Source: JBAXTE01 sp963556065 | GTDB lineage: Bacteria > Bacteroidota > Bacteroidia > Bacteroidales > WCHB1-69 | Reading direction: 5' to 3' | DNA length: 64,000 nucleotides | Assembly: GCA_963556065.3 (NCBI GenBank) | Contig: CAUVYH020000026.1 | Span: 21,086 to 85,085, forward strand | In this document: in pieces, positions 34,774-43,951 of the stretch | Layout of the letters: each line of letters begins with the position of its first letter | How positions within the stretch are numbered: position 1 is the first letter of the stretch | Notes under the pieces: generated by a model | Databases searched by the model: none | What the model was told of the DNA's origin: nothing | What the model saw: only the letters and a program-made list of their open reading frames with translations | Program-made: the position numbers and the translations under genes

Positions 34774-37116
34774 ATGGAATCATCAAGGGATCTCGCGCAG
34801 ACATCAAAAGTAGAACAAGCATTCGAGAAAGAATCCAAACGCACCAACGCATCTACTACCATTCCGTATATTGTGGTCGATAACTTTCCGAAGCTAGGAT
34901 TACTGACTGCGTTAAGGTTTATCGAATGGGTCTCTGAAAATCCAAACGGCGTAATCAGCCTGCCTACGGGCAAAACTCCGGAATTTTTCATTAAGTGGAC
35001 CACCTATATTTTAGATCACTGGGATGAAAAAAGTGTGATAACATTGCTGGAAAAATATGGATTAAAAAAACTCAAAAAACCTTCACTATCAGGGCTTCAA
35101 TTTGTCCAAATCGATGAATTTTATCCTATCGGTTCCAAGCAGCACAACAGTTTTTATTATTACGTACTGAACCTATATATCAAAGGATTTGGGCTCGACC
35201 CGAAAAAAGCACTGCTGATCAATGCCGACGACATTCCATTACCGGAAGGGAAGTACTTTCGTGAAATTTTCCCCGATCACAACGTGGACTTATCCCTGCG
35301 ATACAAAGATTGCAGTAATGCGCAGGAGCAACTGCAACAAGAGGCCATCTTCATGATCGACCGTTGGTGCAGCCAATATGAACAAAAAATCAGGGATAAA
35401 GGAGGAATCGGCTTTTTCCTCGGAGGAATTGGTCCCGACGGGCATATTGCCTTTAACACCAGAGGCTCTGATATGCACTCCACTACGCGGTTGACTTCCA
35501 CGAATTTCGAAACTCAGGCTGTAGCGGCTGCAGATTTAGGAGGAATCGAAATATCGAGTCAGCGAAAAGTAATCACCATCGGACTCGAAACCATCGCCTA
35601 CAACCCAGATGCGGTGGCCATCATCATCGCGGCAGGCGAAGCGAAAGCAAACATCGTAAAGCAATCGCTCGAAAATGAACTCACGAATATTTACCCCGCA
35701 ACAATCCTTACCAAATTAGCTAACAGCAGGTTTTATCTAACCGAAGGAGCCGCTTCAAAGCTTACCGATTCGGTAAAATCATACTTTATCGACAGTCCGT
35801 GGACACAGGAAAAAACAGAAAAAGCAGTAATGGATTTATGTCGTAAACTCACAAAATACGGACATCGAATTACTTTGGACGACCTGAAAAATGATGAATA
35901 TTGCAAACTGATCCCCAGCCTCAACGAAAAGACAGTGGATTCGGTAATCGAGAGTATTCACAAAAAAATTGAAATGGGACTAGTTCCCATAAAAAACGAA
36001 CGGTTCCTTCACACCGGGCCTCATCACGACGATATCATGCTTGGCATTTATCCATATATTTCAAATCACCTCTTGGAAAATTCGAACAAATTCAACTTTT
36101 CCATTCTCACATCAGGGTTTAATGCTGTAACCAACCACTTTGTGATTGACGTTTTGAAAGAGACAAAAAAATTCCTCGACTTAAACCAAATTCAGATGAC
36201 AAACTACCCTGATTTTTTTGAAACGGGGTACAAATTCAAATGGGATAAGGATGTTTATCATTATCTTACAAGTTTGGCCGCCAATGAACCTATCCAAATT
36301 CGGAGAGGCCTTTGTCACCGGATTACCCGGGCACTGACCGAAATTTTTGAAGTCAAAAACAAAGAGGAACTTCGCGATACCATTAATGAAGTGCTCACCA
36401 TTTTGAAAAAAAGTTTCGACGGAGAAAAAAATCCGCCTAAAATCCAAAAACTCAAAGGGATGATTCGTGAATTTGAAGAGGAGCTGGTATGGGCTCACTT
36501 TGGCATACAAGGTAAAAACATTGAGCATTTGCGGTTAGGCTTTTACAAAGGTGATATTTTTACCGAACTTCCCGAAAAAAACCGTGATGTAGCTCCGATT
36601 CTTGAACTTTTAAAAAAGACAAAACCCACGGTTATCAGTTTGGCTTTCGATCCCGAGGGAAGCGGTCCCGACACGCATTACAAGGTGTTACAAGCCATTG
36701 CGGAAGCACTGCGAGAATGGCAAAAGACCGCCGATCTCTCGTCCCTGCGGATTTGGGGCTACCGCAACGTTTGGTACCGATTTCATCCGGCAGAAGCCAA
36801 TATTATCATTCCGGTATCGTTAAACTCGATGACTTCGATGGATAATATTTTTACCAGCAGCTATCTAAGTCAGGTGGATGCTTCGTTCCCAAGCTATGAA
36901 CTGAATGGAAAATTCAGCACATTATCGCAAAAAATTTGGGGAGAGCAACTCTCTTCCATCCAATTGTTGTTGGGGAAAGATTATTTTTACCAAAACGAAA
37001 ATCCGAAGCTAAGAGCTTGTCACGGACTAATATTCCTAAAAGAGATGTCGGTTGACGAATTCTTAACCCATGCTCGAAAACTGGAAAAATCGACCGAAGG
37101 GGATATTCAGTTGTAA
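34774..37116 (+). CDS. nagB: Glucosamine-6-phosphate deaminase-like protein fused to a PIG-L/LmbE domain
   Basis: The 780-residue protein has a NagB-type isomerase/deaminase domain in its first ~340 residues (GVISLPTGKTPEFF, FVQIDEFYPI, GGIGPDGHIAFNTRGSD). A PIG-L/LmbE-type deacetylase domain follows (FLHTGPHHDDIMLGIYPYI, near residue 415, with the metal-binding H-x-DD pattern). This two-domain form is known in Bacteroidota and is usually annotated as NagB. It may convert glucosamine-6-phosphate to fructose-6-phosphate; the role of the deacetylase half is unproven. A ROK kinase follows 129 bp downstream, compatible with an amino-sugar theme. Confidence 0.85.
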   Translation: MESSRDLAQTSKVEQAFEKESKRTNASTTIPYIVVDNFPKLGLLTALRFIEWVSENPNGVISLPTGKTPEFFIKWTTYILDHWDEKSVITLLEKYGLKKLKKPSLSGLQFVQIDEFYPIGSKQHNSFYYYVLNLYIKGFGLDPKKALLINADDIPLPEGKYFREIFPDHNVDLSLRYKDCSNAQEQLQQEAIFMIDRWCSQYEQKIRDKGGIGFFLGGIGPDGHIAFNTRGSDMHSTTRLTSTNFETQAVAAADLGGIEISSQRKVITIGLETIAYNPDAVAIIIAAGEAKANIVKQSLENELTNIYPATILTKLANSRFYLTEGAASKLTDSVKSYFIDSPWTQEKTEKAVMDLCRKLTKYGHRITLDDLKNDEYCKLIPSLNEKTVDSVIESIHKKIEMGLVPIKNERFLHTGPHHDDIMLGIYPYISNHLLENSNKFNFSILTSGFNAVTNHFVIDVLKETKKFLDLNQIQMTNYPDFFETGYKFKWDKDVYHYLTSLAANEPIQIRRGLCHRITRALTEIFEVKNKEELRDTINEVLTILKKSFDGEKNPPKIQKLKGMIREFEEELVWAHFGIQGKNIEHLRLGFYKGDIFTELPEKNRDVAPILELLKKTKPTVISLAFDPEGSGPDTHYKVLQAIAEALREWQKTADLSSLRIWGYRNVWYRFHPAEANIIIPVSLNSMTSMDNIFTSSYLSQVDASFPSYELNGKFSTLSQKIWGEQLSSIQLLLGKDYFYQNENPKLRACHGLIFLKEMSVDEFLTHARKLEKSTEGDIQL

Positions 37117-37245
37117 TATGTAAGAATATTTTAGACTTTGTGTAACAACTTATACATTTAGCTGTAACACAAAAAACACTAAGAAGGCACGAAAGGCACA
37201 AAGAAAAAATTGTATCGATAAAACCGGAATAACAAACAACAATCA

Positions 37246-38109
37246 ATGAAAAACCAATCAATCGTAGGAGTCGATGTCGGAGGGACAAAAGTCAGCATTG
37301 GCCGAATCGTAGAGGGAAATATCGTTGCAGAAACCAGTTTTCCAACCCACGCCCACCGAGGCGAAGATGAGATTATCCAAGACATCATCCGTGGCATTGA
37401 AAAAGTAATTGAACCCAACACCATCGCCATCGGTATCGGCAGTCCGGGATTGGTGGACGAAGAGCTGGGAATAGTTTATGATGTCTCCAACATCCCTTCG
37501 TGGAAAGAAGTCCGGCTGAAAGACAAAATCGAAACGCACTTCAACCGCATTGTTCAGATTTCCAACGACGCCAACTGTTTCGTGATGGGCGAAAAGATAT
37601 TCGGAAAAGGGAAAAAGTACCGCAACTTTGTCGGCATCACTTTGGGTACCGGCGTAGGTGGCGGCATCATCATCGACCACAAACTGTACCCGGGCACGTT
37701 GATGGCCGGTGAGTTTTGCGGAATCCCCTACCTGGACAAAAACTACGATTTTTACTGCGGCAGCAAGTTTTTCACCGAAAAACACGGTATCACCGGTTTT
37801 GAAGCGTCGCAACGGATCCTATCCGGTGACGGAAGTGCACAGCAGATCTTCGACGAATACGGAGAACACCTGGGCAACCTCTTCAAGAACATCATCCTGA
37901 TCCTAAACCCGGAAGCTATCATTATCGGCGGCTCCATCGCCAAGTCATATAATCTGTTTGAAAAATCGCTGAAAAGCAGCCTGAACGACTTCGCCCTGAA
38001 CCGGGTGATCAACCGACTGCACATCGAAGTCTCCGAAATCAACAACATCGCCGTGATTGGCGCCGCGGCGCTGGTTTATAATCATAAACGGTTTGTGGAG
38101 GTGATTTAG
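37246..38109 (+). CDS. ROK family sugar kinase
   Basis: The 287-residue protein begins with the nucleotide-binding loop SIVGVDVGGTKVSIGRIV. It continues with AIGIGSPGLVDEE, ISNDANCFVMGEKIFGKGK and GITLGTGVGGGIIID, the ROK signature. The usual cysteine-rich zinc motif after the substrate Glu is replaced by GEFCGIPYLDKNYDFYCGS, so zinc binding is atypical. ROK proteins phosphorylate glucose, N-acetylmannosamine or related sugars. No DNA-binding domain is present. The last ~135 bp of this gene recurs at 39418-39556 and 41690-41827. Confidence 0.88.
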   Translation: MKNQSIVGVDVGGTKVSIGRIVEGNIVAETSFPTHAHRGEDEIIQDIIRGIEKVIEPNTIAIGIGSPGLVDEELGIVYDVSNIPSWKEVRLKDKIETHFNRIVQISNDANCFVMGEKIFGKGKKYRNFVGITLGTGVGGGIIIDHKLYPGTLMAGEFCGIPYLDKNYDFYCGSKFFTEKHGITGFEASQRILSGDGSAQQIFDEYGEHLGNLFKNIILILNPEAIIIGGSIAKSYNLFEKSLKSSLNDFALNRVINRLHIEVSEINNIAVIGAAALVYNHKRFVEVI

Positions 38110-38130
38110 AAAGGGACAAATAGCATTTAT

Positions 38131-39225
38131 TTATACTTCTTCATTGCTTAGTTCACGTTCAATTTCTTCAATAGTTGGCAAACTTTTCTCATAATCCGGA
38201 GGCAATGATCTTTGTATTGTGTTTTGCCAGTTGGCTACACTTGTTGGGTTTAAATTGTTAATCATACTATATTCTACCAGTAATTTGTTTTTTTCTTTGA
38301 CCAATAACAATCCTAATGTTGGATTATCCAATTCGTGACGCATTAAATCATTTACAATATTCTGATAGAAATTCAATTTACTCACATATTCAGGCTTAAA
38401 TTCACCTGCCTTGAGTTCTACTACGATAAAACATCTAAGTTTAAGATGATAAAACAATAAGTCTATACAATAATCTGATTTTTCAAACTCAACATGAACT
38501 TGTCGACCAACAAATGCAAAGCCCTGGCCTAACTCAAGTAAAAATTTCTGGATATGATCAATTAATTTTTGTTCCAACTCATATTCTCTTCGGGGAGCAT
38601 CAGTGCCCAAAAAATCAAAAATGTAAGGATCTTTAAATGTCTGAAGGACCAAATCCGACTGATCTGGAGGTATTGTTTGACTGAAATTCGTAATTGCATT
38701 TCCCTCCCTTTTATGCAACTCCGATTCAATCTGAAACACGAGCATATCTTTACCCATTCCCTGCTCTAACACTTTTTTAGCGTACCACAGCCGCAATTCG
38801 GGATCTTTCAACCTGTCCAAAAGGGTGATATTGCTTCGCCATGGAATTTGTGCAACGGTGCGTTGCACAAATTCAACATCAGGCCAAGCTTGAGCAAATG
38901 CACGCATATATTTAATATTCCGTGGCGAGAACCCAGACATCTCCGGAAACTCAGTTTTCAAATCATAAGCCATACGATCGATTACTTTGGCTCCCCAACC
39001 TTCGTTTTTTTGTTTTTGCAAAACATCAAAACCAATATGCCAATATAATAAAATCATTTCGGTATTGGCATTCAACAATGTTTTTATGCGCTGATGCCGA
39101 ATTCGTTGTTTAATATCTGCAATAAACTCTGGATAATTATCTGGCAACGATGATAACCCGACCGCCTGCGGCAAAATCACCCCATCTTTTATCTTTCCTT
39201 TTTGCTTTCTCGATTCGTCGTTCAT
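38131..39225 (-). CDS. DUF1016 family nuclease (YhcG-like, PD-(D/E)XK)
   Basis: The 364-residue protein has the DUF1016 N-terminal helical domain (QRIRHQRIKTLLNANTEMIL, WGAKVIDRMAYDLKTEFPEM, GFSPRNIKYMRAFA). Its C-terminal nuclease domain carries D in SDYCIDLLFYH and E-x-K in FIVVELKAGEF. Members are linked to mobile elements and DNA processing. It lies convergent to the ROK gene, 21 bp from its stop, and between the first and second copies of the ROK 3' end, which marks it as part of an inserted module. Confidence 0.9.
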   Translation of the reverse strand: MNDESRKQKGKIKDGVILPQAVGLSSLPDNYPEFIADIKQRIRHQRIKTLLNANTEMILLYWHIGFDVLQKQKNEGWGAKVIDRMAYDLKTEFPEMSGFSPRNIKYMRAFAQAWPDVEFVQRTVAQIPWRSNITLLDRLKDPELRLWYAKKVLEQGMGKDMLVFQIESELHKREGNAITNFSQTIPPDQSDLVLQTFKDPYIFDFLGTDAPRREYELEQKLIDHIQKFLLELGQGFAFVGRQVHVEFEKSDYCIDLLFYHLKLRCFIVVELKAGEFKPEYVSKLNFYQNIVNDLMRHELDNPTLGLLLVKEKNKLLVEYSMINNLNPTSVANWQNTIQRSLPPDYEKSLPTIEEIERELSNEEV

Positions 39226-39417
39226 TGCATCAAAATTTTATAAGTCATAATTTTCAACATTTCTTATCCCATTATCATTATCTCCTAAACAAATTAACTT
39301 TCTTATATACAAGCCCTTATTTGTGATAACGGAAAATAAAAGTTTGTATCACAAATTTAATGAATAATTTGGTTAAAGCAAATTTTCAAAAGGATTTTCA
39401 GCACAATTTATTCCCTC

Positions 39418-39556
39418 AAAAACAGCCTCAACGACTTCGCCCTCAACCGGGGTGATCAACCGTCAGCACATCGAAGTCTCCGAAATCAACAGCATCGCCG
39501 TGATTGGTGCTGCGGCGCAGGTTTATAACCATAAGCGGTTTGTAGAGGTGATTTAG
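39418..39556 (+). pseudogene. Second copy of the ROK gene 3' end (frameshifted)
   Basis: About 139 bp matches the end of the ROK gene at roughly nine bases in ten, to the same TTTAG stop region. An extra G in ACCGGGGTG breaks the frame relative to ACCGGGTG in the intact gene. It has no start and is a remnant. It separates the DUF1016 module from the AAA/PIN module. Confidence 0.9.
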
Positions 39557-39558
39557 AG

Positions 39559-39690
39559 TAACGGCCAAGGCTATGCTCATGTGACGGGCATATGGGTGTC
39601 CTTTCTGCTGTACTGCGATACAGCGATTACTGAAGCTAAACTTCTAAATTACACTTCTGCCAGCCATTGGGCATAGGTGTGTGCTATGGA
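39559..39690 (-). repeat. Possible degenerate attC-like element
   Basis: The segment begins GTAACGGCCAAGGCTATGC, ends GGGCATAGGTGTGTGCTATGG, and has a TGTCCTTTC core, so size, ends and position (directly 3' of the PIN gene) resemble the 130-bp elements farther on. The end symmetry is weak (GCTATGC/GCATAG only), so this is tentative. Confidence 0.3.
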
Positions 39691-39699
39691 GAATTATTT

Positions 39700-40222
39700 T
39701 CAACTCAAAATTTTGTCAATCAATAATAGCTGGTCTTTCTTTAACTTACATATTGGTTTTAATCTGTCATCTATATTCTCATCACAAAGTAAATTTTTGT
39801 TACTAGACTTCGTAAAATACATCGGTGGAGTAAAATCATTAGGATAAAATTTTCTATCTCTGACAAACGGAATCGATCTTTTGTCTTCTGAACAAATGAT
39901 TTTACACTTTGTATCAATAACAATTGCGGGTAAGTGAGGATCATCAAAATCAGGGTCGTGATTTAATGCTTCAATCTCTGATTGGATTCTATCAATGTTT
40001 TCTTTATTTCCAATATAAACTTTATTCATTTCTCGAAGAAAGCGTAAAATTGGAATAAATTTAGGGATTTTACTTAATTCCGACATGTATTTTGTTCCAC
40101 CATAAATTATTATTCCCTTTCCATTTAAAATCCAATCTAAAACAGGTTTGAACTCTTTGTGTTTTAAGGAATTACGAGAGAATACATTTGCCCAAACAAT
40201 TTGTATCGATAATTACAGCCAT
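39700..40222 (-). pseudogene. PIN-domain nuclease broken by a one-base insertion
   Basis: The long frame (128 codons, start 40086) lacks a start of the PIN fold. Reading from the ATG at 40222 gives MAVIIDTNCL, the normal opening PIN strand with its catalytic Asp, but the frame stops after 16 codons. Removing one G from the GGG at 40191-40193 restores a continuous protein of about 173 residues through ANVFSRNSLKHKEFKPVLDW and GIIIYGGTKYMSEL. It continues to a second acidic pair in IICSEDKRSIPFV. PIN proteins are RNA or DNA nucleases. The gene lies 31 bp behind an AAA ATPase. Either a true inactivating mutation, slippage-based switching, or a sequencing error. Confidence 0.75.
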
Positions 40223-40253
40223 AATTTACAGTTCTAGCAGTTTCAACTCTTCA

Positions 40254-41483
40254 TCAATAAAAAAATTCACGATATGACTTTGGCACTCCATTCTTAAATG
40301 AACCATTCTTCTCTATTTCAATACCAAGAATTGAATTTGTGTTTTTCTTACGTTCAAAAAACAATACTTGACTATCAATTTTTGTATCAGTTTTTTTTGA
40401 AAGGCAGTATCGAAATCTATTTATTGTAAAATCACTATGCGTTTCAATCAAAAAATTATTTTTATCTTTTAATGTTGCGTTAAATAAAAAAGAGCCGAAG
40501 GCAGCTTGCGCTTTTGGGTGTAAATGAACTTCTGGCTGTTGAATTGAAAACACATGATTTTTTGAAGAAAGAATTTCTACTATTAGAGGTAAACATTGAG
40601 ATACCCCATAACCAACGTTGGGGAGCTTCACTTCTGTGTCTTCATATTTTATAATAATTTCAAAAGGTGAAACATTTTTTGACCCATAATTCTTGACTAG
40701 TATCTCATCAAAAAGATTAGATTCTTTACCAAATTGGTTCAAAATATTCAATATTTTCCCTTTTTCATTTTTTGAAGAATTAGAAAAAATCTCTCTCAGT
40801 AACGATGGAATATGCTCTCCTTCAGGCGAAAATTTAACCTCATAAGATTCATAAATTCGTTTAGCTTTAGCACGAATTGGAGCTAACCAACGATACCGAT
40901 TATACAACATTGGCTCTGTTATAAATGAAGATATATCATTCTTTTTATTGTTTCCTAATTCAATTTCAATTAGTGAAAAAACAATAAATAATGGCATTCT
41001 TGAAAAAGGAATATTTAACTTCCTTGGATTTTGAGTAAATGTAAAGTCGTTAGCCCATTCTTTAAAAGATTTATCTTCGAAAGGCTTTACTCTATATTGG
41101 ATTTGTTTTGGAGTTATTCTAATTAAAGTATCAAAGTTTTTGGTGCAGTACTTAACTTGGTATATTTTAGGAATCGATTTGTTTTCATGAAACTCCAAAA
41201 GAACTCTAAGTTTTAATTTTTCTTCGTTTTTAGTTGCTTCTAATCCTACTCTGAAAAAATCATCAGTACAATTTCTATTCAATATCTCATCAAAGTAGCC
41301 AAGTTCTACTTCGTTGTTATTGAACTGCGCATTAACCCAAAATTCTTTATTGTTGAGTATGTTTATCAATTTCAATATGGAAGTTTTCCCAGTACTATTT
41401 TCTCCAACAAAGAAGTTTACATCTCTTAATTCTATAACTTCCTCATCAAAACCTTTGTAATTCTTGATGTAAATCTTTTTCAT
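40254..41483 (-). CDS. AAA family ATPase (OLD-like/AAA15) paired with a PIN nuclease
   Basis: The 409-residue protein has Walker A VGENSTGKTS (26-35), and a Walker B-like segment IQQPEVHLHPKAQAAFGSFL (near 312) followed by FLIETHSDFTINRFRY. This arrangement is typical of OLD-like AAA15 ATPases without a TOPRIM domain. Such ATPases are often the sensor half of two-gene defence systems. Here the downstream partner is a PIN-domain gene, frameshifted in this copy. The pair lies between two copies of the ROK 3' end. I do not recognise this exact ATPase-PIN pairing as a named system. Confidence 0.75.
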   Translation of the reverse strand: MKKIYIKNYKGFDEEVIELRDVNFFVGENSTGKTSILKLINILNNKEFWVNAQFNNNEVELGYFDEILNRNCTDDFFRVGLEATKNEEKLKLRVLLEFHENKSIPKIYQVKYCTKNFDTLIRITPKQIQYRVKPFEDKSFKEWANDFTFTQNPRKLNIPFSRMPLFIVFSLIEIELGNNKKNDISSFITEPMLYNRYRWLAPIRAKAKRIYESYEVKFSPEGEHIPSLLREIFSNSSKNEKGKILNILNQFGKESNLFDEILVKNYGSKNVSPFEIIIKYEDTEVKLPNVGYGVSQCLPLIVEILSSKNHVFSIQQPEVHLHPKAQAAFGSFLFNATLKDKNNFLIETHSDFTINRFRYCLSKKTDTKIDSQVLFFERKKNTNSILGIEIEKNGSFKNGVPKSYREFFY

Positions 41484-41689
41484 GTTTGTATATGTTGTTT
41501 TAATAATTAACCATAACTATCTATCATCTCAACTTCACCCCACTTTCTTCCGTTTGCACGTTGACAAAATCTTATGGATCGGTTTGACAGGGAACAAAAG
41601 AACGGTGGTATTTAATATTGCAAATTTAACTAATTATTTGGATAATGCAAGATTTTGAAAAAAATTTATCAATGCAACTTATTCAGCTG

Positions 41690-41827
41690 AAAAACAGCCT
41701 GAATAACTTCGCACTAAACCGAGTAATCAACCGTCTGCACATCGAAGTCTCCGAAATCGACAGCATCGCCGTGATTGGTGCTGCGGCGCTGGTTTATAAC
41801 CATAAGCGATTTGTAGAAGTACTTTAA
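41690..41827 (+). pseudogene. Third copy of the ROK gene 3' end
   Basis: This segment encodes SLNNFALNRVINRLHIEVSE and ends FVEVL, almost the same as the end of the intact ROK protein, and keeps the frame to a stop at 41825-41827. It is more diverged from the intact copy at the nucleotide level than the second copy appears to be. Upstream sequence is unrelated, so it is a remnant. Confidence 0.88.
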
Positions 41828-42205
41828 GGATAACGGATGAAACTAAATGCTGTTAGGCATTTCGGAGCACGTCATTGTTCGCCCGCAATAAATTTTATTA
41901 GATACTAAACCATTGTCTTTATTCAATTTACGCGTCATTATTATTCCTTTTCTGTCGGCTCATGTATTACTTTTTTAGTGGCGATAAATTGCCCTGCGCA
42001 TTGGCCGAGTAGATTTTACACTTTGTATGGCGGTGAAGGGTTGAGTTAATCGTTTTCATTTGTCTGTCTTTCCCTAGTTATCTGCCGGACAAAAATAGGG
42101 TTGAGCCCAACTACAATAAACACTGAGATTTTTCCTTAACCTATTTGATGGAATTCTTTGTATTTTGCTTTATTACTGCGTTTATTCAGTCCAATAATGT
42201 AGTTG
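41828..42205. other. Intergenic region without recognisable gene
   Basis: About 378 bases between the third ROK tail and the small-gene cluster. No useful frame or long repeat was seen. A phrase GTTAGGCATTTCGGAGC at 41851 faintly recalls the GTTAGG ends of the attC-like elements. Confidence 0.35.
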
Positions 42206-42589
42206 TCATTGTTGTTCATCCGTAATTTTTAGTCCAGCAGCAAATAAACCAAAAATCTTACATTTCTTTAATTTGCTTAATTGAAAACAAAACTTGTAAT
42301 TGCCATTAGAAGTGCCTTCTATCATTTTGGCTTCAAATTCATCGATATTTTGATAAGGCTGCCTCAACAAATTTTTTATTAAACCAATTGGTTCATTTGT
42401 ATCAACCATTTTGCTATCCACAGGAATTAAAAAATAGTGCGCATATTCTTTAAAAAATGTTCCGGGTAAAACAAAAATGTATTTTTTCGTGCAAAGTACC
42501 GACACGTGGCAGCGGCTGCTTAAATCACGATTTTTCATGTAAACCTCTTCCTCAAATAACAGGATGTCTGTGTTTTCTTTCAGCTTCAT
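42206..42589 (-). CDS. Hypothetical protein, last gene of a small-gene cluster
   Basis: The 127-residue protein has no signal peptide. The phrase HVSVLCTKKYIFVLPGTFF resembles the first strands of PH-like or GRAM-like domains, which recur elsewhere in this cluster. It follows the 66-residue paralog gene by 18 bp and so is probably cotranscribed. No function can be named. Confidence 0.5.
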   Translation of the reverse strand: MKLKENTDILLFEEEVYMKNRDLSSRCHVSVLCTKKYIFVLPGTFFKEYAHYFLIPVDSKMVDTNEPIGLIKNLLRQPYQNIDEFEAKMIEGTSNGNYKFCFQLSKLKKCKIFGLFAAGLKITDEQQ

Positions 42590-42607
42590 ATTTCGTTATT
42601 GTTTTAG

Positions 42608-42808
42608 TTATTTAATGTCTGTTGGAAAAATAGTTTCCTCCAATCGGGTAAACTCGACACGTGTTTCTTCTTCACCAAAAACAAAATCCTTCGCTTTGCA
42701 AATAAAAGATTTGTATTTTGATGATTTCAACTCAACAAGAATTTTCGATTCCATGGACATAAACATGGATAATCTTCGCCCTAACGTGCTGTCTAAATCT
42801 AATTTCAT
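42608..42808 (-). CDS. Small paralogous protein, copy 1 (66 residues)
   Basis: This short protein shares the pattern MESKILVELKSSK and RLEETIFPTD with proteins at 42847-43110 and 47081-47341. It lacks the ~20-residue tail present in the other two. No signal peptide or membrane segment. Members have alternating basic and acidic patches and could be small binding or immunity proteins. Confidence 0.6.
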   Translation of the reverse strand: MKLDLDSTLGRRLSMFMSMESKILVELKSSKYKSFICKAKDFVFGEEETRVEFTRLEETIFPTDIK

Positions 42809-42846
42809 CTTTCAACAATTAAATTGCAACCTGTTTCTTATCTATA

Positions 42847-43110
42847 TCAACCTTTAATCCGTTCAACTTTTTTAATATTCTGTATTGTTGTAACAAAAGT
42901 TTTTAATTTTTCAGTTCCTGTATCCGTTGGAAAAACAGTGTTTTCAAGCCGTTCAAACTCAACCTGATCTTCTTCTCCAACAGAATAGATGAAGCCTTTC
43001 ACTTGTGCAATGAATGGTTTTGCCTTTGCTGTTTTTAATTCAACAAGTACTTTTGATTTCATGGATCTATACATGGACAATTCCATTCCTAATTCACTTT
43101 CTATACCCAT
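42847..43110 (-). CDS. Small paralogous protein, copy 2 (87 residues)
   Basis: Full-length form of the small family: ELGMELSMYRSMKSKVLVEL, then QVEFERLENTVFPTD and the tail TTIQNIKKVERI. The conserved core KVLVELK and TVFPTD aligns with the proteins at 42608 and 47081. It lies 38 bp upstream of copy 1 on the same strand and 43 bp downstream of a lipoprotein gene. Function unknown. Confidence 0.65.
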   Translation of the reverse strand: MGIESELGMELSMYRSMKSKVLVELKTAKAKPFIAQVKGFIYSVGEEDQVEFERLENTVFPTDTGTEKLKTFVTTIQNIKKVERIKG

Positions 43111-43153
43111 AATTTTAGTTCGTATTTATTTTTTTAACGGATACGATATTTTT

Positions 43154-43951
43154 TCATTTTATTAATTTTATTGCCTCCACGTAGGCTGACCTGATCAACG
43201 TTTTATTATTTGCATCATCAGCTTCAATGCTTATGCTTAGTCCATCTTCTGATAAAAGAATATTCCCCAGGTGCTTTCTGTTTTTATCGCTGAAATAAAT
43301 TCGATTTGATTGATCCACAGTTAGTTTAATGCTGTTAACTTTCAAAATGTAATAGGTGATATATATTGCTTTGTCGCTTCTGCTTGAAGCATTAACTTTT
43401 TCAATTTTTCCGTTTTCAAGAATATACTTTTGCAGCTTTTTGAAATAAATTGGGCTTAAAAAAGAACTATCGTACAAGTTGTTGTTCATTGCTAAAGTTT
43501 TCGTTGAATTTGTTTTTTCACCCAAAGAAATCGCACCTCCATCAAGCATTACATGGTGGTAATAGGTGTAATTTTTGTCTTCATAAATTGCCAGATTTTC
43601 CGTAGAATCAATTTCGGCCAATCCGAATGTAGCAGTATCAACCACGTTTCGTAATTCGGTCATGCCATCAGGCTGCTTATTCGAAGTTTGTTTTGTTTTT
43701 TCATCTGTAAACCTCAATTTACAGGTATCACAATACACAACATTTAACCAGCGGTCTTTAATACGTTTTTCATTTTCGGCTGCTATTCCTCCTTCTGCAA
43801 AGCTGCGATCAACAACTTTCAAATAGAGGTTTCCACTTTTGTCGTGATAAAGATTGTCTCTAATTAAAATGTATTGATCTGATGCTGTTTCTTTATTTCC
43901 CGTACAAGAAAACAGACCAAAAGCGATAATCAGTAAGGTTAGTTGCTTCAT
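43154..43951 (-). CDS. Hypothetical lipoprotein
   Basis: The 265-residue protein has a lipoprotein signal MKQLTLLIIAFGLFSCTGN with a lipobox-like LFSC, so it should be anchored in a membrane. The body is beta-rich (YILIRDNLYHDKSGNLYLKV), without a recognised family. Its start overlaps the upstream gene's stop by four bases (ATGA), so it is translationally coupled to it. Confidence 0.65.
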   Translation of the reverse strand: MKQLTLLIIAFGLFSCTGNKETASDQYILIRDNLYHDKSGNLYLKVVDRSFAEGGIAAENEKRIKDRWLNVVYCDTCKLRFTDEKTKQTSNKQPDGMTELRNVVDTATFGLAEIDSTENLAIYEDKNYTYYHHVMLDGGAISLGEKTNSTKTLAMNNNLYDSSFLSPIYFKKLQKYILENGKIEKVNASSRSDKAIYITYYILKVNSIKLTVDQSNRIYFSDKNRKHLGNILLSEDGLSISIEADDANNKTLIRSAYVEAIKLIK

